Shown here one piece after another: positions 14,098 to 22,367 of a stretch of DNA of 64,000 bases. The notes below the pieces were generated by a model. It was not told the origin of the DNA. It saw only the letters and a program-made list of their open reading frames with translations, and ran no database searches. Origin of the DNA: Actinophytocola sp036378875 (lineage in GTDB: Bacteria > Actinomycetota > Actinomycetes > Mycobacteriales > Pseudonocardiaceae); contig NZ_DASUVO010000052.1 of the NCBI RefSeq assembly GCF_036378875.1, positions 104,758-168,757 of the forward strand, written 5' to 3'. A program made the translations under genes and the position numbers. Every line of letters starts with the position of its first letter. Within the stretch, counting starts at the first letter, position 1.

Positions 14098-15576
14098 GTG
14101 CGAGTGCAGTGGGTGCGTGTAGGCCTCACCCTCGCCGCGGTAGCGGTGATGGTGGCGCAGGTCGGGGGGTGTGGTCAGACGAAGGTTGCCGGGCAACCGT
14201 CCGTCATGGGCGACATCGACACCACCGACGCGGGCGGGGAGGAGGTGACCGACGGGCCGACCGGCCCTCGCGACGGCGTGCCGAACGCCGACCTGGCGGT
14301 CGAGAACGGCGACGGCGGCGACATGGACCGGCTGGCACTGAACGCGGTCGCCGACCTGTACGAGTACTGGGGCAAGCAGATGCCCGGCGAGTTCAACGAG
14401 GACTTCCAGAAGATCCAGCGTCTGGTGTCGTACGACTCGCGGCGGGACGACCTGACGCTCTGCGGTGCGAGCACCCGGGAGTTCGTCAACGCCTTCTACT
14501 GCGGTGGCGGCGGCGAGGACCTGATCGCGTGGGACCGCGGTGTGCTGCTGCCCTCCCTGAGCGAGATGTTCGGCCCGATGTCCGTGGTCGGTGTGCTGGC
14601 CCACGAGATGGGGCACGCCGTGCAGTTCCGGCTCGGTGCGAAGAGCAACATGAGCCAGTCGACCCCGACGATCGTGCGTGAGCAGCAGGCCGACTGCTAC
14701 ATGGGCAACTTCATGCGCTGGGTCGTCAAAGGCAATTCCAAGCACTTCCAGCTCAACACCGGCAAGGGCCTGAACGACATCCTCGCGACCGTGTTCTTCA
14801 TCCGCGACCCGGCGGGCCTCGACTCCAAGACCGAGGGCGCGCACGGCCTCGCGTTCGACCGCGTGTACGCGTTCCAGGAAGGGTTCAGCACCGAGGACCC
14901 GAAGCGCTGCGCCGCCATGGACGTCGAGGAGATCGACAACCGCATCGAGGAGAAGGAGCGCAGCGAGGGCGACGAGGCGGACAAGGGCGAGGCGCCCCTG
15001 GACGACAATGTGCTCGGCCTCCTGCAGGAGAGCCTGGACGAGGCGTTCAAGGACAACAACGCCGAGCAGCCGGAGATCACGGTGAACGGCGGGAAGTGTG
15101 AGAAGGGCAAGTCCACGTCGCCCGTCTCGTACTGCCCGGACGAGAACATCGTCGGCATCGACCTCGACAAGCTGAAGCAGATCGCGCAGCCGCCGAAGGA
15201 TGGCGTCCAGCCGGGGGCCGACGGCGCCGGGATCGGCGACTTCGCGGCCATGGCCGAGATCGCGTCCCGCTACTCGCTGGCGATCCAGAAGCAGGTCGGC
15301 TTCCCTCTCGACGACGAGAACGCAGGCCTGCGCACCGCGTGTCTCACCGGCGCGTGGACCGAGTCCACGATCGACGAGGACCCGAACTCACCGGACGGCA
15401 AGCTGCACCTGGCGGTCGGTGACCTCGACGAGGCGGTGGCCGAGTTGCTGCAGGACGACAGCCTGATCGCGGCCGACATCAACGGAGACCAGGTCCCGTC
15501 CGGTTTCGCGCGGGTGGAGGCGTTCCGCATGGGCTACGCCGACGGCGACACCGCCTGCATGGAGGAGTTCGTCTGA
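14098..15576 (+). CDS. Lipoprotein, putative neutral zinc metallopeptidase (copy 2)
   Basis: 492 residues, paralogue of the preceding gene. Lipobox MVAQVGGCGQ, zinc motif VLAHEMGHAVQ (first His H169), third-ligand region REQQADCYMGNFMRW. It carries an acidic insertion (about 280-310) absent from copy 1. The GTG start follows GGGGAG at good spacing. A 79-bp gap separates the copies and a strong bidirectional terminator follows. The paired arrangement suggests partly divergent substrates or a heteromeric surface complex, which is inference. Confidence 0.82.
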   Translation: MRVQWVRVGLTLAAVAVMVAQVGGCGQTKVAGQPSVMGDIDTTDAGGEEVTDGPTGPRDGVPNADLAVENGDGGDMDRLALNAVADLYEYWGKQMPGEFNEDFQKIQRLVSYDSRRDDLTLCGASTREFVNAFYCGGGGEDLIAWDRGVLLPSLSEMFGPMSVVGVLAHEMGHAVQFRLGAKSNMSQSTPTIVREQQADCYMGNFMRWVVKGNSKHFQLNTGKGLNDILATVFFIRDPAGLDSKTEGAHGLAFDRVYAFQEGFSTEDPKRCAAMDVEEIDNRIEEKERSEGDEADKGEAPLDDNVLGLLQESLDEAFKDNNAEQPEITVNGGKCEKGKSTSPVSYCPDENIVGIDLDKLKQIAQPPKDGVQPGADGAGIGDFAAMAEIASRYSLAIQKQVGFPLDDENAGLRTACLTGAWTESTIDEDPNSPDGKLHLAVGDLDEAVAELLQDDSLIAADINGDQVPSGFARVEAFRMGYADGDTACMEEFV

Positions 15577-15581
15577 CAGGC

Positions 15582-15613
15582 CCGAGGGCCCCCTTCTCGA
15601 AGGGGGCCCTCGG
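15582..15613. terminator. Bidirectional hairpin terminator
   Basis: Perfect 14-bp stem (15582-15595 with 15600-15613) and a CTCG loop between the convergent zinc peptidase and thioredoxin-TPR genes, reaching to within seven bases of both stops. Confidence 0.85.
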
Positions 15614-15620
15614 TGTCAGC

Positions 15621-16589
15621 TCAGAAGAGTGCGCTCGCCAGGTCGCGGCGGGCCTTCGCCACCAGCGGGTCCTCGGGGGAGAACAGGCCGAACAGCTCCA
15701 CCAGGTGGGTCCGGGCCTTGTCGCGGTCCGTGCCCGACGTCCTGCGGATCACGTCCAGCAGCCGCGCGAACGCCTTCTCGATGTCCTGGCCCGCGAGTTC
15801 GACGTCCGCGGCCGACAGCTGCGCGTCGATGTCGTCCGGGGACGTGTCGGCGCGAACGACCACCGACGGGTCGGCCGCCTCCGCCCGTGCCATGAACTTC
15901 ACCTGCGCGAGCGCTGCCTTGGCCTGCTCGTTGGCCGGCTCCTCGGCGAGGATCTTCTGGTACGCCGCTGCCGCGCCTTCCAGGTCACCCTGCTCGAAGG
16001 CGTCCTCCGCGGCGACGAACCGGGGGTCCTCCGGCTCCGGCAAAGGCTCACCACCGTCGCCGCCCTGCTCGGCGGCCCGGATGCCCGGGAGCTTGTCGCG
16101 CAGCGCGTCGAGCAGCGCCGACAGCCACTGCTTGATCTGCGGCTCCGGCTGGGCGCCGGCGAACGCCTCCACCGGCTGCCCACCGGCGATGGCGACGACC
16201 GTGGGGATCGACTGGACACCGAAGAGCTGGGCGATGCGCGGGTTGGCGTCGACGTCCACCTTCGCGAGGATCCACGCGCCGTTGGCCGCGTTCGCGAGGC
16301 GTTCCAGCACCGGGGACAGCTGTTTGCACGGCCCGCACCACTCGGCCCACAGGTCGACGATCACCGGCACCTGCAGGGACCGCTCGACCACCTCGGCCTG
16401 GAACGTCGCCTCGGTCACCTCGATGATGAACGGACCGCCGGGCGCGGGAACGGCACCGTCAGGGGACGCGGGCACGGGTGCCTGCGCCTTGCTGGCCGCC
16501 TCGGCGCGGGCCTTCAGGGCGGACAGGTCCACCGCCCCGGAAAGGGCGGCCGACATGGCCGCTGTTTGACGTGGGTCTGGCCTTGTCAC
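15621..16589 (-). CDS. Thioredoxin-TPR protein (YbbN/CnoX-like)
   Basis: 322 residues: a variable N-terminus (1-52), a thioredoxin domain with WAEWCGPCKQL (CGPC at 85-88) and SIPTVVAI, then a TPR-like helical half (about 190-320). This architecture matches YbbN/CnoX, which protects proteins during oxidative stress in proteobacteria and hands them to chaperonins; unlike E. coli YbbN, the redox CxxC is intact. The longer 446-residue reading starts in the neighbouring gene and is an artefact; the GTG at 16589 follows AGGATGG. It converges on the peptidase gene. Confidence 0.87.
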   Translation of the reverse strand: MTRPDPRQTAAMSAALSGAVDLSALKARAEAASKAQAPVPASPDGAVPAPGGPFIIEVTEATFQAEVVERSLQVPVIVDLWAEWCGPCKQLSPVLERLANAANGAWILAKVDVDANPRIAQLFGVQSIPTVVAIAGGQPVEAFAGAQPEPQIKQWLSALLDALRDKLPGIRAAEQGGDGGEPLPEPEDPRFVAAEDAFEQGDLEGAAAAYQKILAEEPANEQAKAALAQVKFMARAEAADPSVVVRADTSPDDIDAQLSAADVELAGQDIEKAFARLLDVIRRTSGTDRDKARTHLVELFGLFSPEDPLVAKARRDLASALF

Positions 16590-16627
16590 CTGTCCATCCT
16601 GGCACGTCCCCACTTCGACGTGTCGGG

Positions 16628-16924
16628 CTACTCCGAGAGTTGCGCCTCGATCCTCGCGACCTTCGCATGCAGTTGGTTCGTGTGACCCGGTCGGATGTCG
16701 GCCTTCAGCACCAGCGACACGCGGGGCGCCCTGGCCGCGATGACGTCGACGGCCTGCTTGACCACGGCCATCACCTCGTCCCACTCGCCCTCGACGTTGG
16801 TGAACATCGCGTTCGTCTCGCACGGCAGCCCGGACTCGCGGACCACGCGCACCGCCTCCGCGACCGCCGTGCCCACGCTGTCCGACTCGCCACCCGACGG
16901 GGCCACGCTGAATGCCACTAACAC
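16628..16924 (-). CDS. MTH1187/UPF0045 family thiamine-binding-like protein
   Basis: 98 residues, a small ferredoxin-like alpha/beta protein of the UPF0045 (DUF77) family: VAFSVAPSGGESDSVGTAV, then CETNAMFTNVEGEWDEVMAVV, and VSLVLKADIRPG. Family members form tetramers that bind small molecules, thiamin-type ligands in some structures. The GTG at 16924 follows GAGAGGAG. It is divergent from marR and shares a 70-bp control region holding a palindromic operator. Confidence 0.82.
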   Translation of the reverse strand: MLVAFSVAPSGGESDSVGTAVAEAVRVVRESGLPCETNAMFTNVEGEWDEVMAVVKQAVDVIAARAPRVSLVLKADIRPGHTNQLHAKVARIEAQLSE

Positions 16925-16969
16925 GCCGACTCCTCTCACTCGACACAAGCTGCGAGGGCACACCTACCG

Positions 16970-16984
16970 GTACCGGCTGGTAAC
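16970..16984. promoter_or_regulatory. Palindromic operator, TTACC-type, upstream of marR
   Basis: GTACCGGCTGGTAAC, arms GTACC and GGTAA around GGCT, ending 10 bases before the marR ATG. One of six sites in the window that fit NTAC[T/C]-N4-[A/G]GTA[A/G]C. Confidence 0.55.
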
Positions 16985-16994
16985 TTCAAGCGCC

Positions 16995-17498
16995 ATGAGC
17001 CAGCGCGCTTTGCCGTTCGACCCGATCGCCCGCGCCGCGGAACTATGGGAGAACCAGGTCGGGCCGTCGACCACCATGGCCGCGGTCACGAGCATCATGC
17101 GCGTACAGCAGGTGCTGCAGTCCGCTGTGGACTCGGCGCTGCGCCCCCACGGGCTGACCTTCGCCCGTTACGAGGCCCTCGTCCTGCTCACGTTCTCCAA
17201 GCGGGGCAGCCTGCCCATGCGGGTCATGGGTGAACGGCTACAGCTGCACCCGACGAGCGTCACCAACATCGTGGACCGTCTGGAGGCGGACGGCCTGGTC
17301 AAGCGCCTCCCCCACCCCACGGACCGGCGCACCACGCTGGCGGAGATCACGGTCGCCGGCCGCGAACGCCGGGAGGCAGCGACCAAGGCGGTCACCGAGA
17401 TCGACTTCGGCCTGCGCGGCCTCACCGAACGTCAGACCGCCCAGCTCACGGAACTGCTGGCCAAGGTACGCAAGGCAGTGGGCGACTTCGAGGACTAG
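16995..17498 (+). CDS. MarR family transcriptional regulator
   Basis: 167 residues with a winged helix (residues about 55-125: MGERLQLHPTSVTNIVDRLEADGLVKR, then the wing RLPHPTDRRTTLAEIT). Dimerising MarR proteins bind short palindromes and respond to small ligands. The start is the ATG at 16995; upstream extension overlaps the divergent gene. A palindrome 10 bases upstream could be its own operator, and the same site recurs at ccr, thiolase, hbd, meaA and usp. The stop codon shares a CTAG tetranucleotide with the convergent ABC permease gene. Confidence 0.88.
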   Translation: MSQRALPFDPIARAAELWENQVGPSTTMAAVTSIMRVQQVLQSAVDSALRPHGLTFARYEALVLLTFSKRGSLPMRVMGERLQLHPTSVTNIVDRLEADGLVKRLPHPTDRRTTLAEITVAGRERREAATKAVTEIDFGLRGLTERQTAQLTELLAKVRKAVGDFED

Positions 17499-18541
17499 GC
17501 GTCCTCCCACTGGAAGACCTTCGCCGCGATCGCGCCCACCACCAGGATGAATCCGGTGAGCACCGCGCACGGCAGCACGAGTGCGCTCGCGCCCTGGCCG
17601 CGTACCAGGAAGTCCATGATCCCGTCGTTCATGTGGCGGAGCGGGAAGACCTGCGACACCGTCCGCAGCCACGGCGGCGCCTGGTCGATCGGGAAGAACG
17701 TGCCGGACAGGAAGGCCATCGGCAGCACCACGATGTTCGCCGCGCCGGTCGCCGCCTCCTCGGTCTTGCAGAACGCGCCGACCAGCATGCCGATCGCGAA
17801 GAACGCGAGGATGCCGAGCAGGAACACCGGGATCGCGAGCCACCACGTGCCGGTCAGCCGGAGCCCGAACACCGGCAGCACCGCGACCCCGATGAACAGC
17901 AGGGCCTGCGTGACCGCGATGCCGACGGTCACCACGACCCGTGCTGTGAGGACCGTCGGCACGGACACCGGGGCAAGCCGGATCCGTCGCAGCACCTGCT
18001 TCTTGCGCCAGCTCACCAGCGTCAGCGCGGCGCCGAACACGGCCGACACCGCGACGCCCCACGACATGATGCCCGGGGTGAGGTACTGGATCGGCTCGAG
18101 CGAGGAGTCCTCGACGTTGCTCGCGTCGATCGTGTACCTGGGCGGCTGACCGGTGTCCTGCTGGTTCACGTGGCTGACCACGCCCTGCACGATGCCGCCG
18201 ACGACGCTGGCCTGTGTCTGGTCGCTCTGGGCGAACCGGTAGGTGATCCGGTCGCCGTCCTCCGCGACCATCGCCGGCAGGTCGCCCTCCCTGACCTTCG
18301 CCACCGCATCGTCGACGGTGTCGAAACGGGTCAGCTCCAGCGCGCCGGTCTGCTCCAGCGCGCTGATCACCGGCCCGTCGCCGACGACGCCGATCTCCGT
18401 CCGCGACTCGCCAACGTCACGGAACAGCAGCCCGAACACGACGAGGAACATGAGCGGGAACACGAACGTGAAGAACAGCGTGGCCTTGTCCCGGTAGAAG
18501 ATCTTCACCATCGCCGTTGCGAGGCTCTTGAACGCGGTCAC
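17495..18541 (-). CDS. ABC-2 type transporter permease
   Basis: 348 residues: one N-terminal membrane segment (LFFTFVFPLMFLVVFGLLF), an extracytoplasmic domain of about 150 residues, then five to six membrane segments ending at FILVVGAIAAKVFQWEDA, the usual layout of ABC-2 exporter permeases. Partner of the ATPase encoded just upstream. I chose the GTG at 18541, which follows GAGGTG; longer readings extend into the intergenic hairpin. Its ribosome site lies inside a 12-bp stem (see 18542-18623). Substrate unknown; drug or lipid export is typical. Confidence 0.88.
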   Translation of the reverse strand: MTAFKSLATAMVKIFYRDKATLFFTFVFPLMFLVVFGLLFRDVGESRTEIGVVGDGPVISALEQTGALELTRFDTVDDAVAKVREGDLPAMVAEDGDRITYRFAQSDQTQASVVGGIVQGVVSHVNQQDTGQPPRYTIDASNVEDSSLEPIQYLTPGIMSWGVAVSAVFGAALTLVSWRKKQVLRRIRLAPVSVPTVLTARVVVTVGIAVTQALLFIGVAVLPVFGLRLTGTWWLAIPVFLLGILAFFAIGMLVGAFCKTEEAATGAANIVVLPMAFLSGTFFPIDQAPPWLRTVSQVFPLRHMNDGIMDFLVRGQGASALVLPCAVLTGFILVVGAIAAKVFQWEDA

Positions 18542-18623
18542 GCCGACACCTCGCCCGCTCCGCGGCGACGGAACGCTCCGCAGGCTCCGCTCCACCGTCG
18601 CCCTCCGCGGTCGAGGTGTCGGC
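18542..18623 (-). promoter_or_regulatory. mRNA hairpin burying the permease ribosome site
   Basis: GCCGACACCTCG (18542-18553) and CGAGGTGTCGGC (18612-18623) are perfect complements, with a second 8-bp stem inside (18564-18571 with 18595-18602). In the minus-strand mRNA the later arm contains the GAGGTG ribosome site directly before the permease GTG, so the stem would block it. It lies between ATPase stop and permease start. Confidence 0.55.
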
Positions 18624-18656
18624 CTGAGCATCGATGGTTCGCTCCGCAAGCTCCGC

Positions 18657-19562
18657 TCACGCCCTGTACTCCCGTCCAGTCAGTTCGAGGAAGACATCCT
18701 CCAGCGTGGCCGTGCGTACCTGCAGGCCGGCCAGCGCGCGACGCTCGGCCAGCGCCGACAGCAGGTCGGCGGGGTTGCGGGTCGTGATGGTGAGCGACAG
18801 CTCGTCCTCGCTGACGTCGTCCGCGCCGGGCAGCGCGCCAGCGTCGGCCGTGGTCAGTGAACCGCGTTCGAGGATGACGCGGGTGGGCGCGTCCAGGCCG
18901 CGGACCAGCGTGGCCGGCGGGTCGAGCGCGAGGATGCGCCCGTGGTCCATGATCGCGACCCGGTCGCAGAGGATCTCGGCCTCGTCGAGGTAGTGCGTCG
19001 TGTACAGGATCGTCTTGCCGCGCTCCTGGATGGCACGCAGGACGTCCCACAGGTTCCGGCGCGCCTGCGGGTCGAGCGCGGCGGTCGGCTCGTCGAGGAA
19101 CACCACGTCCGGGTCGTGGATCAGTGCGCAGGCGATCGACAGTCGCTGGCGCTGGCCGCCGGACAGCTTGTCCTCGCGGGTGCCCGCCTTGTCGGTGAGC
19201 CCGACCAGTTCGAGCATCTCGTCGGCGCGGGCGGCGCTCACCCCGTACATGGCGGCGAACGTCAGGAGCTGCTCGCGCGCGGTCAACTTCTCGAAGAACG
19301 CGCTGGCCTGCAGCTGCACGCCGATGCGGGGCAACAGGGCCACGTTGCGTGGCCACGGCGACTCCCCCAGCAGGCGAACCGTGCCGCTGTCCGGTTCGCG
19401 CAGGCCTTCGATGATCTCCAGGGTGGTGGTCTTGCCGGCGCCGTTCGGTCCGAGGATGCCGAAGAACTCCCCCTCGGTGACCGTGAACGAGACGCCGTCG
19501 ACCGCCTTGAGGTCGCCGTAGGACTTCCGGATGTCGGCCACGGCGATGGCGGATTGGCTCAC
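18657..19562 (-). CDS. ABC transporter ATP-binding protein (DrrA-like)
   Basis: 301 residues, single nucleotide-binding domain of an ABC-2 exporter. Walker A GPNGAGKTTT, signature KLSGGQRQRLSIA, Walker B VVFLDEPTAALDP, switch TTHYLDEAEILC; the C-terminal 70 residues form the regulatory tail common in DrrA-type ATPases. GTG start. Cotranscribed with the permease 116 bases downstream. Such pairs export drugs, lipids or peptides; nothing narrows it further. Confidence 0.92.
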   Translation of the reverse strand: MSQSAIAVADIRKSYGDLKAVDGVSFTVTEGEFFGILGPNGAGKTTTLEIIEGLREPDSGTVRLLGESPWPRNVALLPRIGVQLQASAFFEKLTAREQLLTFAAMYGVSAARADEMLELVGLTDKAGTREDKLSGGQRQRLSIACALIHDPDVVFLDEPTAALDPQARRNLWDVLRAIQERGKTILYTTHYLDEAEILCDRVAIMDHGRILALDPPATLVRGLDAPTRVILERGSLTTADAGALPGADDVSEDELSLTITTRNPADLLSALAERRALAGLQVRTATLEDVFLELTGREYRA

Positions 19563-19693
19563 GAATCGGCAATCTAGCCGGTCAGCGGCATCGGGGTGTT
19601 GTTGTTGAACCGATATGTGTGGGGATCCGTGTCCATGTCACCGGCCGGCGCGACCAGCGCGCCGGCCACATCGGACAGAAGGGGTGGGACTCC

Positions 19694-20668
19694 GTGCCGC
19701 GTAAGCATCTCGTGTTGCCGGTGTTCGCCGGACTGGCCCTGCTCACGGGGTGCGGCGCCGCGGCAGGCCCGCCCACGAACATCCAGCCGGCCGCACAGCA
19801 GAAGCCGGCTCAGGCGGTCTCGGTGAACGCGGCCAGCGTGGCCGGGCTCGGCACCGTGCTGACCGACCAGGGCGGCAAGACCCTGTACATGTTCAATGCG
19901 GACGGTACGAACCCGCCGGAGTCCCGGTGTGTCAAGGAATGCGCGGAGATGTGGCCGCCGTTGCTCGCCACGAGTGCCGTGAAGGCGCAGGGGATCGACC
20001 CAGCCGTCCTCGGCACGGTCGAGCGGCCGGACGGCCTCACCCAGGTGACGGTCAGCGGCTCCCCGGTGTACACGTACTCCGGGGACACCAAACCTGGCGA
20101 GGCGAACGGGCAGGGTCTGCAGAACGCCTGGTACGCGCTGTCCGCGGACGGCCAGCAGATCGCCCCGCCGGGCCAGAAAACCGAAGCGCCGGAAGAGAAA
20201 CCCGAAGAGTCGCCGGATCAGCAGACCGAGTCCCCGGCGCAGGTCTCCGTGGTGGCAACGAACATCCCCGGCTTCGGCAAGGCGCTGACCGACCAGGACG
20301 GCCGGACCCTTTATCTGTTCACCAACGACAAGACCAAGCCGCCTGCGTCGAAGTGCGTGGACGACTGTGCCGAGAAGTGGCCGCCGTTGCTGACGACGGA
20401 CGAGGACATCGAGCTGGACGGGGTGGACCCGAAGCTCGTCGGCACGGTGACCCGACCGGACGGCACGAAGCAGGTCACCGTGGGCAACTGGCCCGTCTAC
20501 ACCTATGTCGAGGACAAGAAACCGGGCCAGACCAACGGGCACGGCGTCGGCGGCGTGTGGTTCGTGATCGAGGAGGAAGGCTGCAAGTCGACCGCGCCGG
20601 TGAAGGCCGCGAAATCGTCGAAGTCGTCCGTTAAGACGTCCGAGGAGGCGGGCGAGGAGGGCTACTGA
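19694..20668 (+). CDS. Lipoprotein with two PF03640-type secreted repeats
   Basis: 324 residues. Lipobox ALLTGCGAAA places the Cys near residue 18. Two copies of a domain of about 110 residues follow, each with a Tyr/aromatic motif (TLYMFNADG and TLYLFTNDK), a conserved Cys pair (CVKECAEMWPP and CVDDCAEKWPP) and PVYTYSGD/PVYTYVED; a charged linker rich in Glu and Pro joins them and the tail is Lys/Ser rich. This is the COG4315 family of unknown function, often heme- or redox-linked by context. The GTG at 19694 follows AAGGGGTGGGA. Confidence 0.85.
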   Translation: MPRKHLVLPVFAGLALLTGCGAAAGPPTNIQPAAQQKPAQAVSVNAASVAGLGTVLTDQGGKTLYMFNADGTNPPESRCVKECAEMWPPLLATSAVKAQGIDPAVLGTVERPDGLTQVTVSGSPVYTYSGDTKPGEANGQGLQNAWYALSADGQQIAPPGQKTEAPEEKPEESPDQQTESPAQVSVVATNIPGFGKALTDQDGRTLYLFTNDKTKPPASKCVDDCAEKWPPLLTTDEDIELDGVDPKLVGTVTRPDGTKQVTVGNWPVYTYVEDKKPGQTNGHGVGGVWFVIEEEGCKSTAPVKAAKSSKSSVKTSEEAGEEGY

Positions 20669-20747
20669 CCCGGGGAAGGGCCCGACCGGACGCTGCCCGG
20701 TGCTCCCGCCGCCCAGGGCGAGGCAGCGATTCCGGCCGGTGGAGAAA

Positions 20748-20966
20748 CCTGGTGCGCGCCAGCTACCCGCGGCGGCGCGCACCAGGCCACCAGCCACAAC
20801 AGACTCTTCTCTGGCGGGCGGCGACCGCTCGGTCGCCGTTCGCCGCTGACCTCGGGTGAGCGGAACGGTCTCCCCGCTCCCCCGAACACCAGCCGTCACT
20901 CGACACGACGGCTGGTGAGTCGGCGGACGCCTCCAGCCAGCCCCTGGTGGCGTCCGCCGACTTTTT
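20748..20966 (+). ncRNA. Structured leader or small RNA with four hairpins
   Basis: The gap 20669-21069 has no intact gene. Perfect stems occur at 20748-20760/20774-20786 (13 bp), 20820-20826/20831-20837 (7 bp), 20888-20897/20907-20916 (10 bp) and 20919-20931/20949-20961 (13 bp), the last followed by TTTTT. This could be an attenuating leader for the lacI/manA unit or an independent small RNA. No known riboswitch signature was recognised. Confidence 0.45.
20919..20966 (+). terminator. Intrinsic terminator with U-tract
   Basis: GTCGGCGGACGCC (20919-20931) pairs perfectly with 20949-20961 and is followed by five T. The U-tract is unusual in this window and marks a genuine factor-independent terminator on the plus strand, just before the LacI-type operators. 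Confidence 0.85.
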
Positions 20967-20968
20967 CC

Positions 20969-21036
20969 TGACAACCTTGTCGTTGACAACGCCACCGCTG
21001 AACTGTCCAATGAGCGGCGCTATGACAACGTTGTCC
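20969..21036. promoter_or_regulatory. LacI-type operators
   Basis: GACAACGTTGTC (21024-21035) is a perfect 12-bp palindrome with the central CG typical of LacI-family sites; TGACAACCTTGTCG (20969-20982) is a near copy, and a half site GTTGACAAC follows at 20982-20990. They lie just upstream of the broken lacI gene and so are probably its autoregulatory sites. Confidence 0.65.
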
Positions 21037-21069
21037 AACTCTGCCGGACGGCTGCCCCGCCGGTCCACC

Positions 21070-21351
21070 ATGAGCGACGTGGTTCGGCTCGCCGGTGTCA
21101 GCATCAAGACCGTGTCCCGAGTGGCCGACCCCTTCTACTCCGGGCCCACCCGCGCCGCGGAGGAGGTTGCGCGCCGGTTCGGCCGGCAGGTACACACGGG
21201 TTCGTCTGGTGAGGACGCCGGCCGCGAGCGGGAGCTGGCACTCGGGTTCTGCGCGCGGCGGGTGCCGAGCTGCTGTTCGCCCCGCTTGGACGGCGATCGC
21301 CAGCCACCGCGCCAGATCGTGCTGATCGCCCGTGGATCAGGAGAAACATGA
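21070..21351 (+). pseudogene. LacI-family regulator, internally deleted and frameshifted
   Basis: The reading frame opens with a LacI helix-turn-helix (MSDVVRLAGVSIKTVSRV) and jumps directly to the start of the effector domain (ADPFYSGPTRAAEEVARRFG, then SGEDAGRERELALGFCARRV), missing about 35-40 residues including the hinge. After ARRV the expected ELLFAPLGRR continues in another frame, so a frameshift lies near 21259. The remainder of a normal 330-residue protein is absent, and the frame ends in the ATGA overlapping manA. The operators upstream are still intact, so another LacI protein may act here or control was lost. Confidence 0.75.
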
Positions 21352-22367
21352 ACGACGGTCTGCGGCCCGTGCGGCTGCCCGCCAACCAGCCACCCCGTTT
21401 CTACGCCGGCGGCGCGGCCATCGCGGCACTCCGCGGTGACGCACCGAAGAAGTTCGGCCCGGAGGACTGGGTGGCGTCCTGCACGACGCTGCACGGCGAG
21501 CAGGCGGCCGGCCTCACCACGCTCCCCGACGGCACGCTCCTGCGCGACGCGATCGCCGAGCACGCGGCCAACTGGCTCGGTGACGCGCACGTCGCGGCCT
21601 TCGGCGCGGAGCCGGCCCTACTGGTGAAGCTGCTAGACGCCGGGCAGCGACTCCCGGTGCACTGCCACCCGTCCGACGAGTTCGCCGCCACCCACCTCCA
21701 CTCCCGCTACGGCAAGACCGAGGCGTGGATCATCGTGGGCGCGAACGAGAACTCGACCGTCCACATCGGATTCACCGAGGACCGTAGCGAGGACACGGTG
21801 GCCGACTGGGTCGCCCGGCAGGACTCCGCCGCCATGCTGGCCGCGCTGAACACGGTGCGGGTCCGCCCGGGTGACACGGTGTTCGTGCCGGCCGGCGTCC
21901 CACACGCGATCGGCGCCGGGGTGTTCATCGTGGAGCTTCAGCAGCCGACGGACCTGTCGGTTCTCCTGGAGTGGCAGGGCTTCGCGGACGACGAAGCGGG
22001 CGGCCACCTGGGCATCGGCTTCGACACGGCACTGCGGTGCGTCGACCGGCGCGGCTGGGCGGACCGCCTCGACGAGTTGGTCCGCCGCGACTCCGGCAAG
22101 GACCTCTTCGGCCACCCGGAGTTCTTCCGCGCGGAACGGCTCGGCGCGGGCGCGGAACTGGACGCGTCGTTCAGCGTGCTCGTGGTGCTGGACGGCACGG
22201 CCGTGCTGCGCACCGAGAAGGCCGGCGAGGTACCACTCGCGAAGGGCGACACCTACGCCGTCCCACACGCGGCCGGCGAGTCCGTTGTGGACGGAGACGT
22301 GGCGGCGATCCGCTGCCTGCCACCGGCCACCCCAACCCCGCAACTATACATACGGTCGTCCGTATAG
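21348..22367 (+). CDS. manA: Mannose-6-phosphate isomerase, class I type
   Basis: 339-residue cupin-fold isomerase interconverting fructose-6-phosphate and mannose-6-phosphate. Zinc-site residues are visible in VHCHPSDEFAATHL and at GVPHAIG; FVPAGVPHAIGAGVFIVELQ is the family signature. AGGAGAAAC precedes the ATG. It directly follows a broken lacI gene, which suggests sugar control in the past. Its last codons and the TAG stop (LYIRSSV) lie inside the first copy of the palindromic array, so the array abuts or replaced the original 3' end. Confidence 0.85.
   Translation: MNDGLRPVRLPANQPPRFYAGGAAIAALRGDAPKKFGPEDWVASCTTLHGEQAAGLTTLPDGTLLRDAIAEHAANWLGDAHVAAFGAEPALLVKLLDAGQRLPVHCHPSDEFAATHLHSRYGKTEAWIIVGANENSTVHIGFTEDRSEDTVADWVARQDSAAMLAALNTVRVRPGDTVFVPAGVPHAIGAGVFIVELQQPTDLSVLLEWQGFADDEAGGHLGIGFDTALRCVDRRGWADRLDELVRRDSGKDLFGHPEFFRAERLGAGAELDASFSVLVVLDGTAVLRTEKAGEVPLAKGDTYAVPHAAGESVVDGDVAAIRCLPPATPTPQLYIRSSV

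Noticed and set aside
20748..20966. Cobalamin, c-di-AMP or TPP riboswitch
   Set aside because: No box sequence of these classes was recognised despite the strong stems; left as an unclassified structured RNA.
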